Positions 43,641-54,995 of a DNA stretch of 64,000 nucleotides are shown here, one piece after another; within the stretch, counting starts at the first letter, position 1; each line of letters begins with the position of its first letter. A program made the translations under genes and the position numbers. The notes under the pieces are model-generated. The model saw only the letters and a program-made list of their open reading frames with translations, was not told the origin of the DNA and made no database searches. Origin of the DNA: Macrolepiota albuminosa (taxonomy: Eukaryota > Basidiomycota > Agaricomycetes > Agaricales > Agaricaceae); assembly GCA_027475525.1 (NCBI GenBank), contig JAMWFC010000040.1, positions 186,001-250,000 of the forward strand, written 5' to 3'.

Positions 43641-44690
43641 GACAGGTCATGGGACGTGCCACCTGGACCTTCGAAGGGGAGGATGCCACCTACGAGTATT
43701 CGGAAAACGACCCAGCGATTTAGACCCGGAAGACGCCCTAAATCGCGGAATCGACCCCGACGTCTTCTCCGCCCCGGTCTCACACCTTCGCTCTACGACA
43801 CTCATACAGGACACCCTCACGGCCTACCTACCCTCCCACTCCTCGCACTCCCTCCTCCTCAAAACCCGCCTCACCCCCTCCGGAACCCCCCTTGACACCC
43901 TCGTTGACAGTGGCGCCACCAACAACTTCATCGACGAAGCATGGTCTACCCTCGCCCCGGAACCCGCTCAGCGACTCCCGGTCCCGGTATGGCTCTGCCT
44001 CTTTAACAGAGACGCCTCTACGGTGGGGGACATCACTCACTTTGTGCGTATGCCCGTTACTTTCGCCAACGGACAGACTCACACCCTCCGGATGTTGATA
44101 ACCAAACTCCACCCTTCCACACCCCTGGTCCTAGGGCTCCCGTGGCTCTGAGACACCAACCCCTGCATCGATTGGTGACATCTCACCCTTCGCCTGACCC
44201 AGGACCCGACGCCCAACGACCAGCAACTCCCCTTCAACATCCCCCACTCTCTGAACCCTACCCCGAAGGACGGGCCCCCACCACCCCCCGGACTCCAGTC
44301 CTGTTCATCCCGATCCTTTGTCATCAATGCCAGGCTGGACGGCGCCCCAGGACCAGTATTGGCCCTCATTGACAGCGGAGCCACTGGAGTTTTCATCAGC
44401 AACACTCTCGACCTCCCCCACAACTCCCTCAACCAGCCCCTCCGCCTGCAACGCCTCGACGGCACCCCCTCCTCCTCTGGCCCCATCCAGAGGTCTCACT
44501 CGGGACGCGTGACCCTGGACAACAACTACGAGTTCACCTCCGACTTCCTGGTCACGCGACTTCACGAATCAACCCCGATGGTGCTGGGACTACTCTGGCT
44601 GTGCGACACAAACCCCGACATCGATTGGAGGACGCTCACCATGACCTTCCCGGGACCCCCTCGACCCCCGTGCACCTCCAGGCCCTAGGA
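43641..44690 (+). pseudogene. element C2 tandem retropepsin-like domains
   Basis: The first unit has LVDSGATNNFIDEAW near 43900 and PLVLGLPWL before a TGA at 44149-44151 (CGA in C1). The second unit has ALIDSGATGVFISNTLDLP near 44360 with an intact catalytic Asp, ending in PMVLGLLWLCDTNPDIDW near 44575-44630. Spacing from active site to distal motif is similar in both units (about 70 residues). Each unit is the size of one retropepsin subunit. A single polypeptide could thus fold as a two-lobed protease. TGA at 44176-44178 also replaces CGA of C1. Confidence 0.75.
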
Positions 44691-46496
44691 AGCGACCTGA
44701 CACCCGACACCCCCGGGACGACTGCCGTGCCCCCCACGCCCGCCCGAGACCGCAAGGCCCCCAATCGACCCCCAAACATTCCTCGGAACAAGTACAAAGG
44801 GCCGAACTACCCCTGCCGGTCTCAGACACACGTCACCCCCGCTCCGACCAATGACTCCGTGACCCCGATCGACCCAAGCACACTCGACATTAGGATCATT
44901 GGGGCCGCCTCCTTTGCCCGCCTCATGAGGGATGGAACTCCCACGTTTCAGCTACACACCTCACCCTCTCTCCCGGAAGAACATCTACGAGGGGACGCTA
45001 TTCCCCCGGAAAAGAAAACCGAGGAGCAAGTCCTCCGAGAAGTAGTTCCCCCGGAGTATCACGAGTTCGCTGACGTATTCTCCAAAGGAGACGCCAAGGA
45101 GATCCCCCCTCACCGCCCCTATGATCACACCATTGACCTCGAGGAAGGAGCCACCCCCCCTTTCGGCAAGGTCTACAACATGTCGGAGGTCGAACTCCGG
45201 GCTCTCAAGGACTACCTCGACGAAATGCTCGGTAAGGGATTCATCCGACCCTCCGCCTCCGCCGCCGGAGCCCCGGTTCTATTCGCCAAGAAGAAGGACG
45301 GCTCACTCCGACTCTGTGTCGACTACCGGGGACTCAATAAGATCACCAAGAAGAACCACTACCTGCTCCCGCTCATTGGCGATCTGGTCAATCGACTCCG
45401 CAGTGCCAAGGTTTACACGAAGATTGACCTCTGCTCCGGTTACAACAACGTCTGCATCACCCCGGAACACGAGTGGAAAACCGCGTTCCGCACGCGGTAT
45501 GGTCTGTTTGAGTACCTTGTGATGCCTTTCGGAATGACTAACTCCCCCACCACGTTCCAATACTTCATGAACGACATCTTCCACGACATGAGCGATGTCT
45601 TCGTGATTGTCTACCTGGACGACATCCTCATTTACTCCAACTCACCGGAGGACCACCAGAAGCATGTCTGGCAAGTCCTCGAACGCCTCCAGGAGCACAA
45701 CCTCCACGCCAAGCCTGAGAAGTGTTCATTCCATACGGAAGAGGTTGAGTATCTTGGCGTCATCGTATCCCCAAACGGCGTTCGCATGGACCCCCACAAG
45801 GTCGAGGCCATCGTCAACTGGCCGCAGCCCCGGAACGTCAAGGAAGTACAATCTTTCTTGGGTTTCGCTAACTTCTACCGGAGGTTCATAGATAACTACT
45901 CCGGTATCACGAAACTCCTCAACCGGCTCACGCGCAAGGACGTCGCCTGGAACTGGGACAGTAAGTGCCAGAGTGTCTTTAACCTGCTCAAGGAGGCTTT
46001 CACGACCGCCCCCGTACTCCGGCACTACGACCCGACCCTCCTGATTATCCTGGAATGCGACGCCTCTGACTACGCCATTGCCAGGATTCTCTCGCAAATG
46101 GGACCTGATGGCAGGGAGCCCCGGCCAGTTGCCTTCTACACCTGGTCCATGATCGACGCCGAGCTCAACTACGACATCTATGACAAGGAGCTCCTCGCCA
46201 TCGTCGAAGCCTTCAAACAATGGCAAGCCTACCTCGAGGGAGCCCGGCACCGGATTCAGGTCTACTCGGATCACAACAACCTGCGCAAGACTTCCTCCGC
46301 CAACTGCTCCCAGGACAGGAGAGCCTCACCCTCGTCCAGGACTCTTTCAAACCAGGAACCGGGGGTGGGCACGTTCCTCCGCCACCACCCGCCCCACCCC
46401 GGGGGTCGTCACCTCAGGGCGCTGCCCCTCCTGCAGCGCCACGAGTGCTGCAGCTGCCCCGTCCAAGAGCAAGCGGTGCTCTCGGGCCCAGCCTAG
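44601..46496 (+). CDS. element C2 reverse transcriptase and partial RNase H
   Basis: 631 codons open. Motifs: [61 protein letters not shown] with intact YLDD, and RNase H LECDASDYAIARILSQ, YDIYDKELLAIVEAF and YSDHNNL. After that the frame runs into antisense-gene sequence (RKTSSANCSQDRRASPSS) until the stop at 46496, so the last 70 residues are a fusion created by the deletion. Confidence 0.8.
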   Translation: MRHKPRHRLEDAHHDLPGTPSTPVHLQALGSDLTPDTPGTTAVPPTPARDRKAPNRPPNIPRNKYKGPNYPCRSQTHVTPAPTNDSVTPIDPSTLDIRIIGAASFARLMRDGTPTFQLHTSPSLPEEHLRGDAIPPEKKTEEQVLREVVPPEYHEFADVFSKGDAKEIPPHRPYDHTIDLEEGATPPFGKVYNMSEVELRALKDYLDEMLGKGFIRPSASAAGAPVLFAKKKDGSLRLCVDYRGLNKITKKNHYLLPLIGDLVNRLRSAKVYTKIDLCSGYNNVCITPEHEWKTAFRTRYGLFEYLVMPFGMTNSPTTFQYFMNDIFHDMSDVFVIVYLDDILIYSNSPEDHQKHVWQVLERLQEHNLHAKPEKCSFHTEEVEYLGVIVSPNGVRMDPHKVEAIVNWPQPRNVKEVQSFLGFANFYRRFIDNYSGITKLLNRLTRKDVAWNWDSKCQSVFNLLKEAFTTAPVLRHYDPTLLIILECDASDYAIARILSQMGPDGREPRPVAFYTWSMIDAELNYDIYDKELLAIVEAFKQWQAYLEGARHRIQVYSDHNNLRKTSSANCSQDRRASPSSRTLSNQEPGVGTFLRHHPPHPGGRHLRALPLLQRHECCSCPVQEQAVLSGPA

Positions 46497-47871
46497 GAAT
46501 GTCAGTAGGAGACCAAGTCTGAGGAGGAGGAAACCCACTTAATGAGGCCATGCGGGCCACCACCACATCCTGGCACAGAGCTTCCGCCAACCCCTCGCTC
46601 CCCGGGAACCCCACTCCTTGCCCAAGCCTCGCCCTCAGAGCCTCCAACTCAGCTTCCACTTCCCCCCGGGCGACTCTGGCCTCCTCCAGGTCCCGGATCA
46701 TCACCTCCTGGCCCTCCTCCAGACCCCGCCCGGCCGCCGCCTCCTCCCTCGCCCTGCTCCTGCTCCTGCAGGGCCCCGACTTCACCAGCTTGGAGTCCCC
46801 TGAACAGGGGAGAGAATGTTGCTGGGGATAGGCGCGGGGGGGAGACCGGAGATGGGGTCTCCAGGGGCAAGCGCGCCCTCTTGGAGGGCCCCGGGGAAGA
46901 GCTAGGCTATGCCCGCTGTTTTCCCTTGTCTGGGCGCCCCTCAAGTTGCTCCCGCTCTGGGGCGCCGGACCGGGTCACCCGGCGCGTGATCAAGACCACG
47001 GGCCGGCCCCAGCCGCCCACCCAGACAAACCCCCGCCCTCCCGCCCCACCCCCAGGGGCCTCCCCCGGCGCCTCCTCCTGAACCGCCACCGCCCCCGTGA
47101 CCCAATCCCTCTCCTCCACCCCCATCCTCCGGGTGATCCCTCTCAACGGCCAACCCTGCTCCTGCGAAACGCAATATGCCCTCCAGAGGGCCGAAACGGA
47201 ACATCGCTCATGATTGAGGCGACAGGCCTCGCACACGGAAGTGTCGTGCCGGGACGAGGTGGACGGGACCTCGAACAAGCACATCACCGAGCGACGCGCG
47301 CAGTGGAGACACTAGAAAGGATTAGCCATGGGACCAGAGGTACGAAGCTACTTACCGGCCCGTTGCTGATACACTAGGCATGGGGAGGCAGGCCCCAGGG
47401 CCTCACCAGCGCCCCCTCGAAGGCCTCCTGCGTCGCGCTGGCCCACTCAACGCGCTGGGCCTCCGGGACCTCAGAAATGGCCCCCACCGCCATCTCAGAG
47501 CGACGGAAACGAGGGGCGACCAGTCTAGGGCGAGGAGGGGGAGGGGGACGGGGGGGATGCACGGTCATCCGCACAAAAGTGGGCACGGGACGACTGGCAC
47601 CTGAAGGACCCCCGGGACCTGCACCAGGGACAGGCTCCGGGAGCTGGCTGGGACCCGCCTCTGGGGCAGTAATGATGTGTTGTTCTGAAAAGGGAAGGTC
47701 AGTAACGACAAATGGGCGGCGCGGGAAGCACTCACGTTGTTGCGCGAGAGCCGCCACGCGCTCCCGGTCCAGGCACGCCTGGTACCACGCGTTCCAGGCC
47801 TCCCAGGCCATGAGGGGCACGACCTCATTAGTTTGGGGGGGTGTCGGGGAATGGGTTGGCGTACGCGACAT
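46345..47871 (-). pseudogene. antisense gene of C2, stops in the cysteine region
   Basis: Start at 47871 (MSRTPTHSPTPPQTNEVVPL), 125 bp from the purine tract. Exon 1 is 47871-47736; intron 1 (47735-47685) is 51 nt as in C1 and C3. Intron 2 has a GTAAGT donor near 47360 and a TTCTAG acceptor, 44 nt, with its interior diverged from C3. Downstream exon sequence keeps CLHCARRSVMC, CEACRLNHERC, the Ser-Pro/basic region and a coiled coil. It has frame changes between 46945 and 46540 and ends near 46345. The conserved splice signals around a divergent interior support real introns. Confidence 0.65.
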
Positions 47872-47996
47872 GTTTGAACTTGACGGTAAAATTTTTTTTT
47901 CGATACGTGGCGAGTCAGGTGCCAGATCCCACGGTTGAGCCCCGGTCCGAACTACCGGCTACGCGCGCCTCGGAGGGTCTCGGCGCTGAGGGGGGG

Positions 47997-49300
47997 TTGT
48001 TTTGGCACTTATGCCTCATCCTGAACATTTAGACAATTCTGTGCCCGACACTATACATATACTTTACTATTGTTGTGTATTTGATGAGATATAAGCAGCC
48101 CAGCTTTGCTTCCAGTACGTCTCAATGCGACTTGCGACTCTGCCTCACCACAACCCCTTTCACATTGTAGAATTGCTCCAGCTCTCAACTCTGTCAAGCC
48201 TGATGGACAAGCGATTAAGAGATTCCATGTAACTATCTGATTAATTTAGTAAGTATCTTAACGAGTTAACTTATAACAAATGAACAAGATAGTTCCAACT
48301 AGGGCCTCTATGGTTTCCGGATTTTTTGGGTAGGGGTATTGCTTGGAAAGCAGCAAGGTAGTCGTATAATCAACAACCCACTCAGGAGGGCTGGTGTGTG
48401 TTGCAAAATAGATAAGCTGATCAAAAGGCTGAGAGATCGCAAGGTCTATTCAGACACGATCATGGTAGAGTGACAACTTGGCTAAAAGGGGCACGATTAC
48501 ACCAAGATATTTTGCATAAATTGGACGAGTGACAAGAGTGTATAATTTTGGTGGGGCAAGTAGATGAGCAACGTGACCGGAGATGCTGTTTGCATCAAAG
48601 ATAAGGCTCTGTGTTCCATGAGTCACGCATTTTGTGGACATGAAAAAGATATTGTACTGTTTCAATGTTATTAGATTGAATGTATGCCTGGAGGACGCTC
48701 GATATAATGTCTGCACCCCAATATGCAGCAAAATTGTTTTGCAGGTCAGGGTGATTGATGATCCATCTTCTGTGTGCGAGTTGAGTTGGAAGTTACTAAG
48801 AACGCCGCAGGCAATGCAGGATTTGTAGTATAGGTGCTAGAGAAGTCGGAAGAGGTGCTGTCGATGACGTTGACATCTGCCTTGGATTTGAAGTGGGAGT
48901 GGTGGACAAACGGCCACCAGACAGAGTCGAGAATGCATCGGAGCATGGAATTGAGCTTGGCAAGGCAAGATGTGTGGGCTTGATGGATATGTTTTACTGA
49001 GAATTTTCAGATGGGTTGGATAAAAGAGGAGGTGATTTTTCAAAAAAGACAAATCAAACGTTGCAGTCTGCAAAGTTAACTTCACTGAGATAGTGAAAGG
49101 ATCTGATCAGTTTCTGGCTCAGATTCAGGAAGAGAGCCTGAGTTCCTTTCACATGAAAGGGCAAGAATCTAATACTAGACTTTGAAGATTAGCTTAGAAG
49201 TGGAACAAATCAACACAATTTATCTTGAATTCATAAAAGTATAAAATTCAAATAGTTTACATTGAGCAATATTTAAAGAAAAAAAAAACTAGGAAAAAGC
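47997..49300. other. unassigned region right of C2
   Basis: Mixed AT-rich sequence. Minus frames 49085-48837, 48946-48746 and 48731-48450 may be exons of one gene: the last ends LITLKQYNIFFMSTKCVTHG to VIVPLLAKLSLYHDRV. No family was recognised and no clear splice joins were established. Confidence 0.25.
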
Positions 49301-49513
49301 TACTGGAATAGGATGAATAAAATTAGTCCCATCACTGATATACAAAAACTTGCCACTTACTTTGTTGAACTCTTCAAGTAGATGATCCACCAAGTTGTTA
49401 TCTAACTTTGGAGGAAATGGGAATGAAAATTTGTTTCCTTCAATGTTTACTTGTGCTGAAAGTGCATTTTTCTCAGCCCAATCTGAGATTTCAGAAATCC
49501 TATTTGACCAGCA

Positions 49514-49667
49514 TGAAACTTTGCAGAGTAAGTGCTCTAAAAAAATTGAACTATAACCAATGCACTGCTTTGCTTCTTGTGAAAGATGTCTGAAACTTTG
49601 CAGAGTAAGTGCTCTAAAAAAATTGAACTATAACCAATGCACTGCTTTGCTTCTTGTGAAAGATGTC
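49514..49667. repeat. 77-bp tandem duplication
   Basis: Identical units start at 49514 and 49591, with five extra matching bases at the junction. It lies in the 3-prime coding part of the TET/JBP-like gene. Confidence 0.9.
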
Positions 49668-52340
49668 TGAAAAGTGGCTATCCAGATAACATAGTGCAAA
49701 GTGAACAGTCTTGTGGCTTTCAAGATTAAAGCCTAACAAACTCAGTCCAGAGTAAGCTCCAAGCTGAGGATGATCCCAAATCCAATCAGCCATCTCTTTA
49801 ATAGTAGGATTTGCAATAACTTTGGCAATAGCTAATGCATTGACAGTTTGCATTAGAGTCAGCCCACTCTTAAATCCGTTTACTTCTAAACTTTGGATAA
49901 AATGCATTGTCTCACTCTATGATTTATGTGGACCAGAATAAGTATCAGGATTTTGATTCAGTATTTCATCCAAATGTTCTCTCTATCCAGTCTGTATTTT
50001 ATGAGTCCAGTAAGATGACAATTTAGAATGCAAAGTAGAGCGTGATAAATTTTTTTCTGACAATAAAGTTCTTTGATTTGATGAAATAGTTGGAAACAAT
50101 GCTAATAAATTGCTTGCTGTTCCATAAATAGTGCTATTAGATAGCTGAAGAATTCCAGGAATTGATTTGTCAGGTTTTTCATCAAATACAGTTTTAGGAG
50201 ATCCATGATACTCTAATAAAACTTGGTTGTGCTCAAGTGCTGACTGGAAAATGCCAATACAATCAGAAAGTGTTGTGCAGTAGAAAGACTTTATAAAATT
50301 CAAAAAATCTGAAGTTTTGTTGCCTTGTCCTGTTCCACTCCAAACCATCATATTTGACAATCCATAGACTGATGTAAGTAAATGTCCTGGCATATGTGTT
50401 TTTAACAATTCAGCTCCTTGATTAAATTCACGAATAGGATCAAATTGATCAGTATCAGAAGATATATATTCTTTTTCTGTACCAGGATGCAAACCATCCA
50501 AAAGATAACAAAGAGGTTGATGTACCCATCCAAGATTTTGACAACGATTTATAGCTTTTCTGAGAATAATACCAGGAATAGCAAGAGATATAGGTGTATC
50601 TGGCAATTTAAAAATTGTCTTATATGTAAGAGGAACATGTTCTTTTGACGTAGTTTTTCTGGAAGGGAAAGATTGTTTTGATCAAATTTTTGGTGGCTGA
50701 AGACTTTGAGCTGTCTCTACAATTTTTGAAAGTCTTCCTCCTATTTTAAACTCATACATACAGACCTCAATAAAGTCAGCAATACTATCAGTAATGACTG
50801 GTATTTCATTAGAACAATTGCGAAAAGCATTATGGAGAGGATCAAGATATTTTTCAGGCTGAGTTTTGATGCGATGTAGTAAAGTAGATTCAGTAGTTAC
50901 ATTATCAGGAAAGAGTGTTTTGGGCTTGTTTAAAATTACTGAAATTCCTTTTGAAGCACAGATACTTTCAGTACCAATATCTTCAATCAAGGCTTGTAAT
51001 ATAATACCTCTGAGCTCACAATTGCAAAGAAGATTTTGCTGATCTTTTTTAGAAAGTTTTCCTGTGCAACCAGCTTGAGCACTGAGATATGGCATAGTTA
51101 ATTGTTCAATCAATATGCTTTTCAAATAATCATTCAAAGTCTTATATAGATGTTGAGGACCAGGCTTAATAACTTTATCTCAAGTAAGCAAAATGTTTTC
51201 TGGAACTTTATTAGATCCATGCAGTGAAGTCTTTGGCTTCACACCAAAAAGATCCCAAGGAATTGAGATAGATGATGATTTGGATACATTTTCTTTTACA
51301 GACTTTTTAGTACTAAGATAATTTTGTCTGTAATCAAAAAGAAAATTTTAAACAGCCAGTACTAAAGCACCATATGAGGGATAATTCTTTTTTAAATAAG
51401 CTGCTGCTTTAAATTGATGAACTCCCAATAGAATATTGAGCATTTTAGGCAGAGAAGTTGAAATAAAGTCATTTATAATCAAAAGATTTCTGCATTCTTG
51501 CCACTGAATAGATGCTTGCAAAATTTTAGTTACAAGATCACTTTCTTCTATTTTTTGCAATCCTTGAGCTGCTTTAGTAACACAAAGAATGAGTTTTTCC
51601 ATGGTCTGGAATTGTGAAGGAATATCATTATCATCATCATCTGCTAATTCACTGTCATTCAAAGGGCTAACTTGTAAAAATCCTGTATATGATTTCTGAT
51701 CCATATTATGATCATGAAAAATTTGAGGCCAATAAAGAATATTTTTATCCAACTTGTAAAAAGCAGCCTTTTTTTCATATGTTTTGAATGATTGAATCAA
51801 ATTATCATATTCATCTTAGAAAAATTCAGGATCAAGCCATGATAGAGCTTTTTTTATCCTGTCTGATAAAAGCTTTGTAGCACGATGAATTCGTCTTTTT
51901 CTCAAAGATGGATTGTTAGCAATGTAATTGTCCAGTAATTCAGATGCACCAAGACTATAGATATATTAATCAAATGAATATATTCTTTATTTATCATACA
52001 TACCGAAGATCACTTTCTTTTATATGTTAATTATATCGCAAAGTATAACCCACAAATTTTACATCAAGCCAAAGAACATCTTGAACTAGAGTCTGGATAT
52101 TATATAATATTAGCTTTTTAAGCTATATATAAGTTACTAATAGTAAAAGCCTTACATGGTCCACAATACATTCAACTTCATAAGATCCGTATTCTTTATT
52201 TCCAACTAATATTGTCTAAATTTCAAAATAAGTTCTATCATTTAAAATATTAAATATAATCATACTAACATTTCCAATTAAATCTTTTGTATAAGATTGA
52301 GATACATCACTTGTTTCTTGATTAGCAACTTTTTGTCGTT

Positions 52341-52494
52341 TTCTTGATAAAGTTGCAGCTTCTTGCATAGTTTCTGAATCTTCAGATTCAACAGAACTAT
52401 CAAGATTATCATTATCTTTCTTGATAAAGTTGCAGCTTCTTGCATAGTTTCTGAATCTTCAGATTCAACAGAACTATCAAGATTATCATTATCG
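52341..52494. repeat. 77-bp tandem duplication
   Basis: Exactly 77 matching positions, period 77 (52340-52416 against 52417-52493). It interrupts the low-complexity segment of the TET/JBP-like gene and shifts its frame. Confidence 0.9.
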
Positions 52495-52987
52495 TGGCTA
52501 ATTGGAGGTGACCTGGCCTGCTTGTGCTTAAGTAAGGTTACAGGCTTAGTTATTGGAAGTAGTTGTGATTGTTTTTTTACATGTGCATGCTTTAGCTTTT
52601 CCTGCATTTGTTTATAGGTCGTTTTTTTTAAATTAAGATCTGTTGCAGAATGTAATTTCAACAAATAAGAATAATAGCCTCTATATAGCAAGATTTTTTC
52701 TTGGTCTGCTTTGTTCAGAATATCCAATTCTGGAAGTTGTAATGGAACATTTTCTCTATTTTCATTTTTTATTGTCATTTTTGAGAGTAATGTAGATGCA
52801 GTTTCGTCCATTGAAATGTTTAAAGATGAAAGAGCATTTAGAAAAGCATAGGTTACATCTGTAGCCATTCTTGAACTACCTTTTTGTAATGAACCTAAAA
52901 CATGTGGTGTTCTAGCAAAAGTTAAAGATGTAGGATTAGAACGTGAAAGTGATCCTCGATTACCAAATAAATTAGCTTTCATCAAAG

Positions 52988-54220
52988 CTAGCCCGCAATC
53001 CCTACTAACAGCTGCAGCTGGAAAATAAACTCAGCTGCAACTTTTTGCCAATACTGATTGAACTTGTGCAATTCTGGATCATTGAAGAGTATTTCATGAA
53101 TAGAGACTTGGCAGCCACCATGAAGATCTCTAGCATTAAAGAAGAGGAAAACAATAGAACAAGCTGATTGTCTGATATAAAGACCATAGCGTCCTAAAAC
53201 AAAACTGCCTTCATGGGCACCAGGTGGTATTTTGACTATAAGTATAAACATTGTAAGATATGCCATAGCGTCACCATCAGTATGCAGAGTACCCTGGATT
53301 TTTCCTATTTCTTTAACAAGATCACCACCATTAAAACCTGATGAAACATTCAACTGCACTTCTATCCCTCCTTGTTTTAATCCTGCATATGAAAAGCAGT
53401 TATTATCTTGTAGATGAAATTGAGTAATGTTCCATTCAAATTTAGACATAGAAAGTGGTGCAAGAATGAAGTATATTTCACTGAGAAGATGTAAGAATTT
53501 TTGAATTCTGTCTTTGGCATAGTCATAAGCAATTTGTAAAGCTGGAACAAGAATTCCACTTCCATGCCCTTCTTCCAGCGTTGATGCAAGACTATAAGAG
53601 CCATCAAAATGATACATTTGACCTTCAGCCTGGTGTTTTGAGCGCATATTTCTGCGCAAAAATGAAAGAGCAAAAATTGGTTCAAAACCATCATCAGAAT
53701 TAAAAGTAGAAGGACGGCATCCAAAAACAGACAATTGCAAATTCTTACAAAGCTCAACGAGTTTGGGATACTTTTGAGGATACATATTTTTAACAGACTG
53801 GAGAGTATGAAGACATGCACAAGTCTGCAATCCTTCAATATCACCTTGGATATTCAAAACATATGGGATTCCAGGTATCATGGTCACCATTCCTTTTGGC
53901 TGACCATCAATGTATATTTTCTTTTCAATATTCCAAGTAGCATCAACATAGTCAGGAAATATCAGCCTAGACTGATATTCAGTATCTTTCATCTTTGCAG
54001 ATGCATTGGCTATCATACTGGCAACAAAAATGGCCTGAGATAAATATCTTAAATCTTTTTCAAGACACCATTCAGGAGATTGTGGATAGGTTAAAAAATT
54101 AGATACAGGCTCATTATTGACCTCTGGAATAGCAAAAAGTCCAGGTAAAACTCCAAGAATTTTATATGGAGGTATATCACTTGGAGAATAATAAAAATTA
54201 GAATCTTGAGGATCTGGCAT
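52988..54220 (-). CDS. TET/JBP-like 2-oxoglutarate/Fe(II) dioxygenase domain
   Basis: 410 codons open from the internal ATG; the exon probably starts further upstream near 54260. The metal-binding signature is TLHTDGDAM (His313-x-Asp315) and, about 50 residues later, ARDLHGG (His367). Between them lies IPPGAHEGSFVLGRYGLYIR, matching the pattern LP-x-G-x3-G-x-F-x-L-x3-G-x-Y that I know from fungal TET/JBP proteins. Members oxidise 5-methylcytosine in DNA using Fe(II) and 2-oxoglutarate. In basidiomycetes this family is expanded and often linked to KDZ transposons (Iyer and colleagues). The N-terminal 250 residues are family-specific. Read-through into the next segment at 52988 needs a frame change or a small intron. 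Confidence 0.65.
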   Translation of the reverse strand: MPDPQDSNFYYSPSDIPPYKILGVLPGLFAIPEVNNEPVSNFLTYPQSPEWCLEKDLRYLSQAIFVASMIANASAKMKDTEYQSRLIFPDYVDATWNIEKKIYIDGQPKGMVTMIPGIPYVLNIQGDIEGLQTCACLHTLQSVKNMYPQKYPKLVELCKNLQLSVFGCRPSTFNSDDGFEPIFALSFLRRNMRSKHQAEGQMYHFDGSYSLASTLEEGHGSGILVPALQIAYDYAKDRIQKFLHLLSEIYFILAPLSMSKFEWNITQFHLQDNNCFSYAGLKQGGIEVQLNVSSGFNGGDLVKEIGKIQGTLHTDGDAMAYLTMFILIVKIPPGAHEGSFVLGRYGLYIRQSACSIVFLFFNARDLHGGCQVSIHEILFNDPELHKFNQYWQKVAAEFIFQLQLLVGIAG

Positions 54221-54313
54221 GATTGGTTCAATGGTATGAACCTGATGTCTATATAATAAAACTATATAAAAATTGATTATATCAACAGAGAGTAAAAAAT
54301 AAATGTTAAATAC

Positions 54314-54995
54314 CAGATGATTCTTCAGCCAAATTAACTTCTTCTATACAAGATCAAGGTTAGATAGTAGCAAGTAAAGAATAAATATAACATACCATTG
54401 TTTCTTCATTATAAACAACTCTTTCTATAAACAATACAAATTAGATAGTAGCAAATATAAAGTAGATACAATATACCAAGTGTTCTTTTTGCAGAACCAA
54501 CTCTTTCTATACAAGATAAAAGTTGGATAATAACAAGTAAAGAATAAGTATAACGTACCCATTGTTTTCTTATTATAATCACTTTTTTCTATACAAGATC
54601 AAGGTTAGATTGTAGCAAGTAAAAAGTAGACATAACATACCAAATGTTCTCTCTTCAGAATCAATTTCTTCAATACAAAATCAAGGTTAGATAGTGGCAA
54701 GTAAGAATTATATACAATATACCAAAAGACCTCTCATGGAAACTGGGCCCTTTTGTATAAAATCAAAGTTAGATAGTAGCAAAAAAGTAGATATAATGTA
54801 CCAATAGACCTTTCAGAGAACCTGACTCCTTCTATACAAGATCAAGGTTAGATAATGGCAAGTAAGAATTATATATGATATACCAATAGACTCTTCAGAA
54901 AAGCTGGCTCTCTCTATATAAGATCAAGGTTAGATGGTGGCAAGTAAGCAGCATGGATAACATACTTGAAGATCCAGTATGTAAACGAGCTTGCT
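54314..54995 (-). repeat. tandem array of nine 30-nt micro-exons with introns
   Basis: An approximately 82-bp unit repeats nine times (exon starts on plus at 54314, 54396, 54477, 54559, 54641, 54723, 54802, 54884, 54966). On the minus strand each unit is an intron (GTAT donor, CTAACCTTGAT-like branch, TATAG acceptor, about 50-53 nt) followed by a 30-nt exon. Exon 54396-54424 is 29 nt, and two others have altered acceptors (54668 and 54753). Since 30 is divisible by three, exons can be skipped without shifting frame. Two frames are open through the array. The phase-1 frame joins neatly to the dioxygenase exon (through TATATAG at about 54265) and encodes repeats such as FSERSIE; the phase-0 frame gives Leu-rich repeats such as KELVLQKEHL. 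Confidence 0.7.

Larger units (their letters stand above)
40244..47996 (+). mobile_element. Ty3/gypsy element C2, internally deleted, no 3-prime LTR
   Basis: It has a 5-prime LTR (40244-40982), perfect self-priming PBS, gag, double protease and RT/RNase H. At about 46282 the sequence jumps from DHNNL in RNase H to the equivalent of C1 29342, removing the end of RNase H, the integrase and the chromodomain (about 2.1 kb). The antisense gene follows, and then the purine tract. The expected LTR start is absent; unrelated sequence begins right after the G run at 47990-47996. It cannot transpose by itself. Confidence 0.85.
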
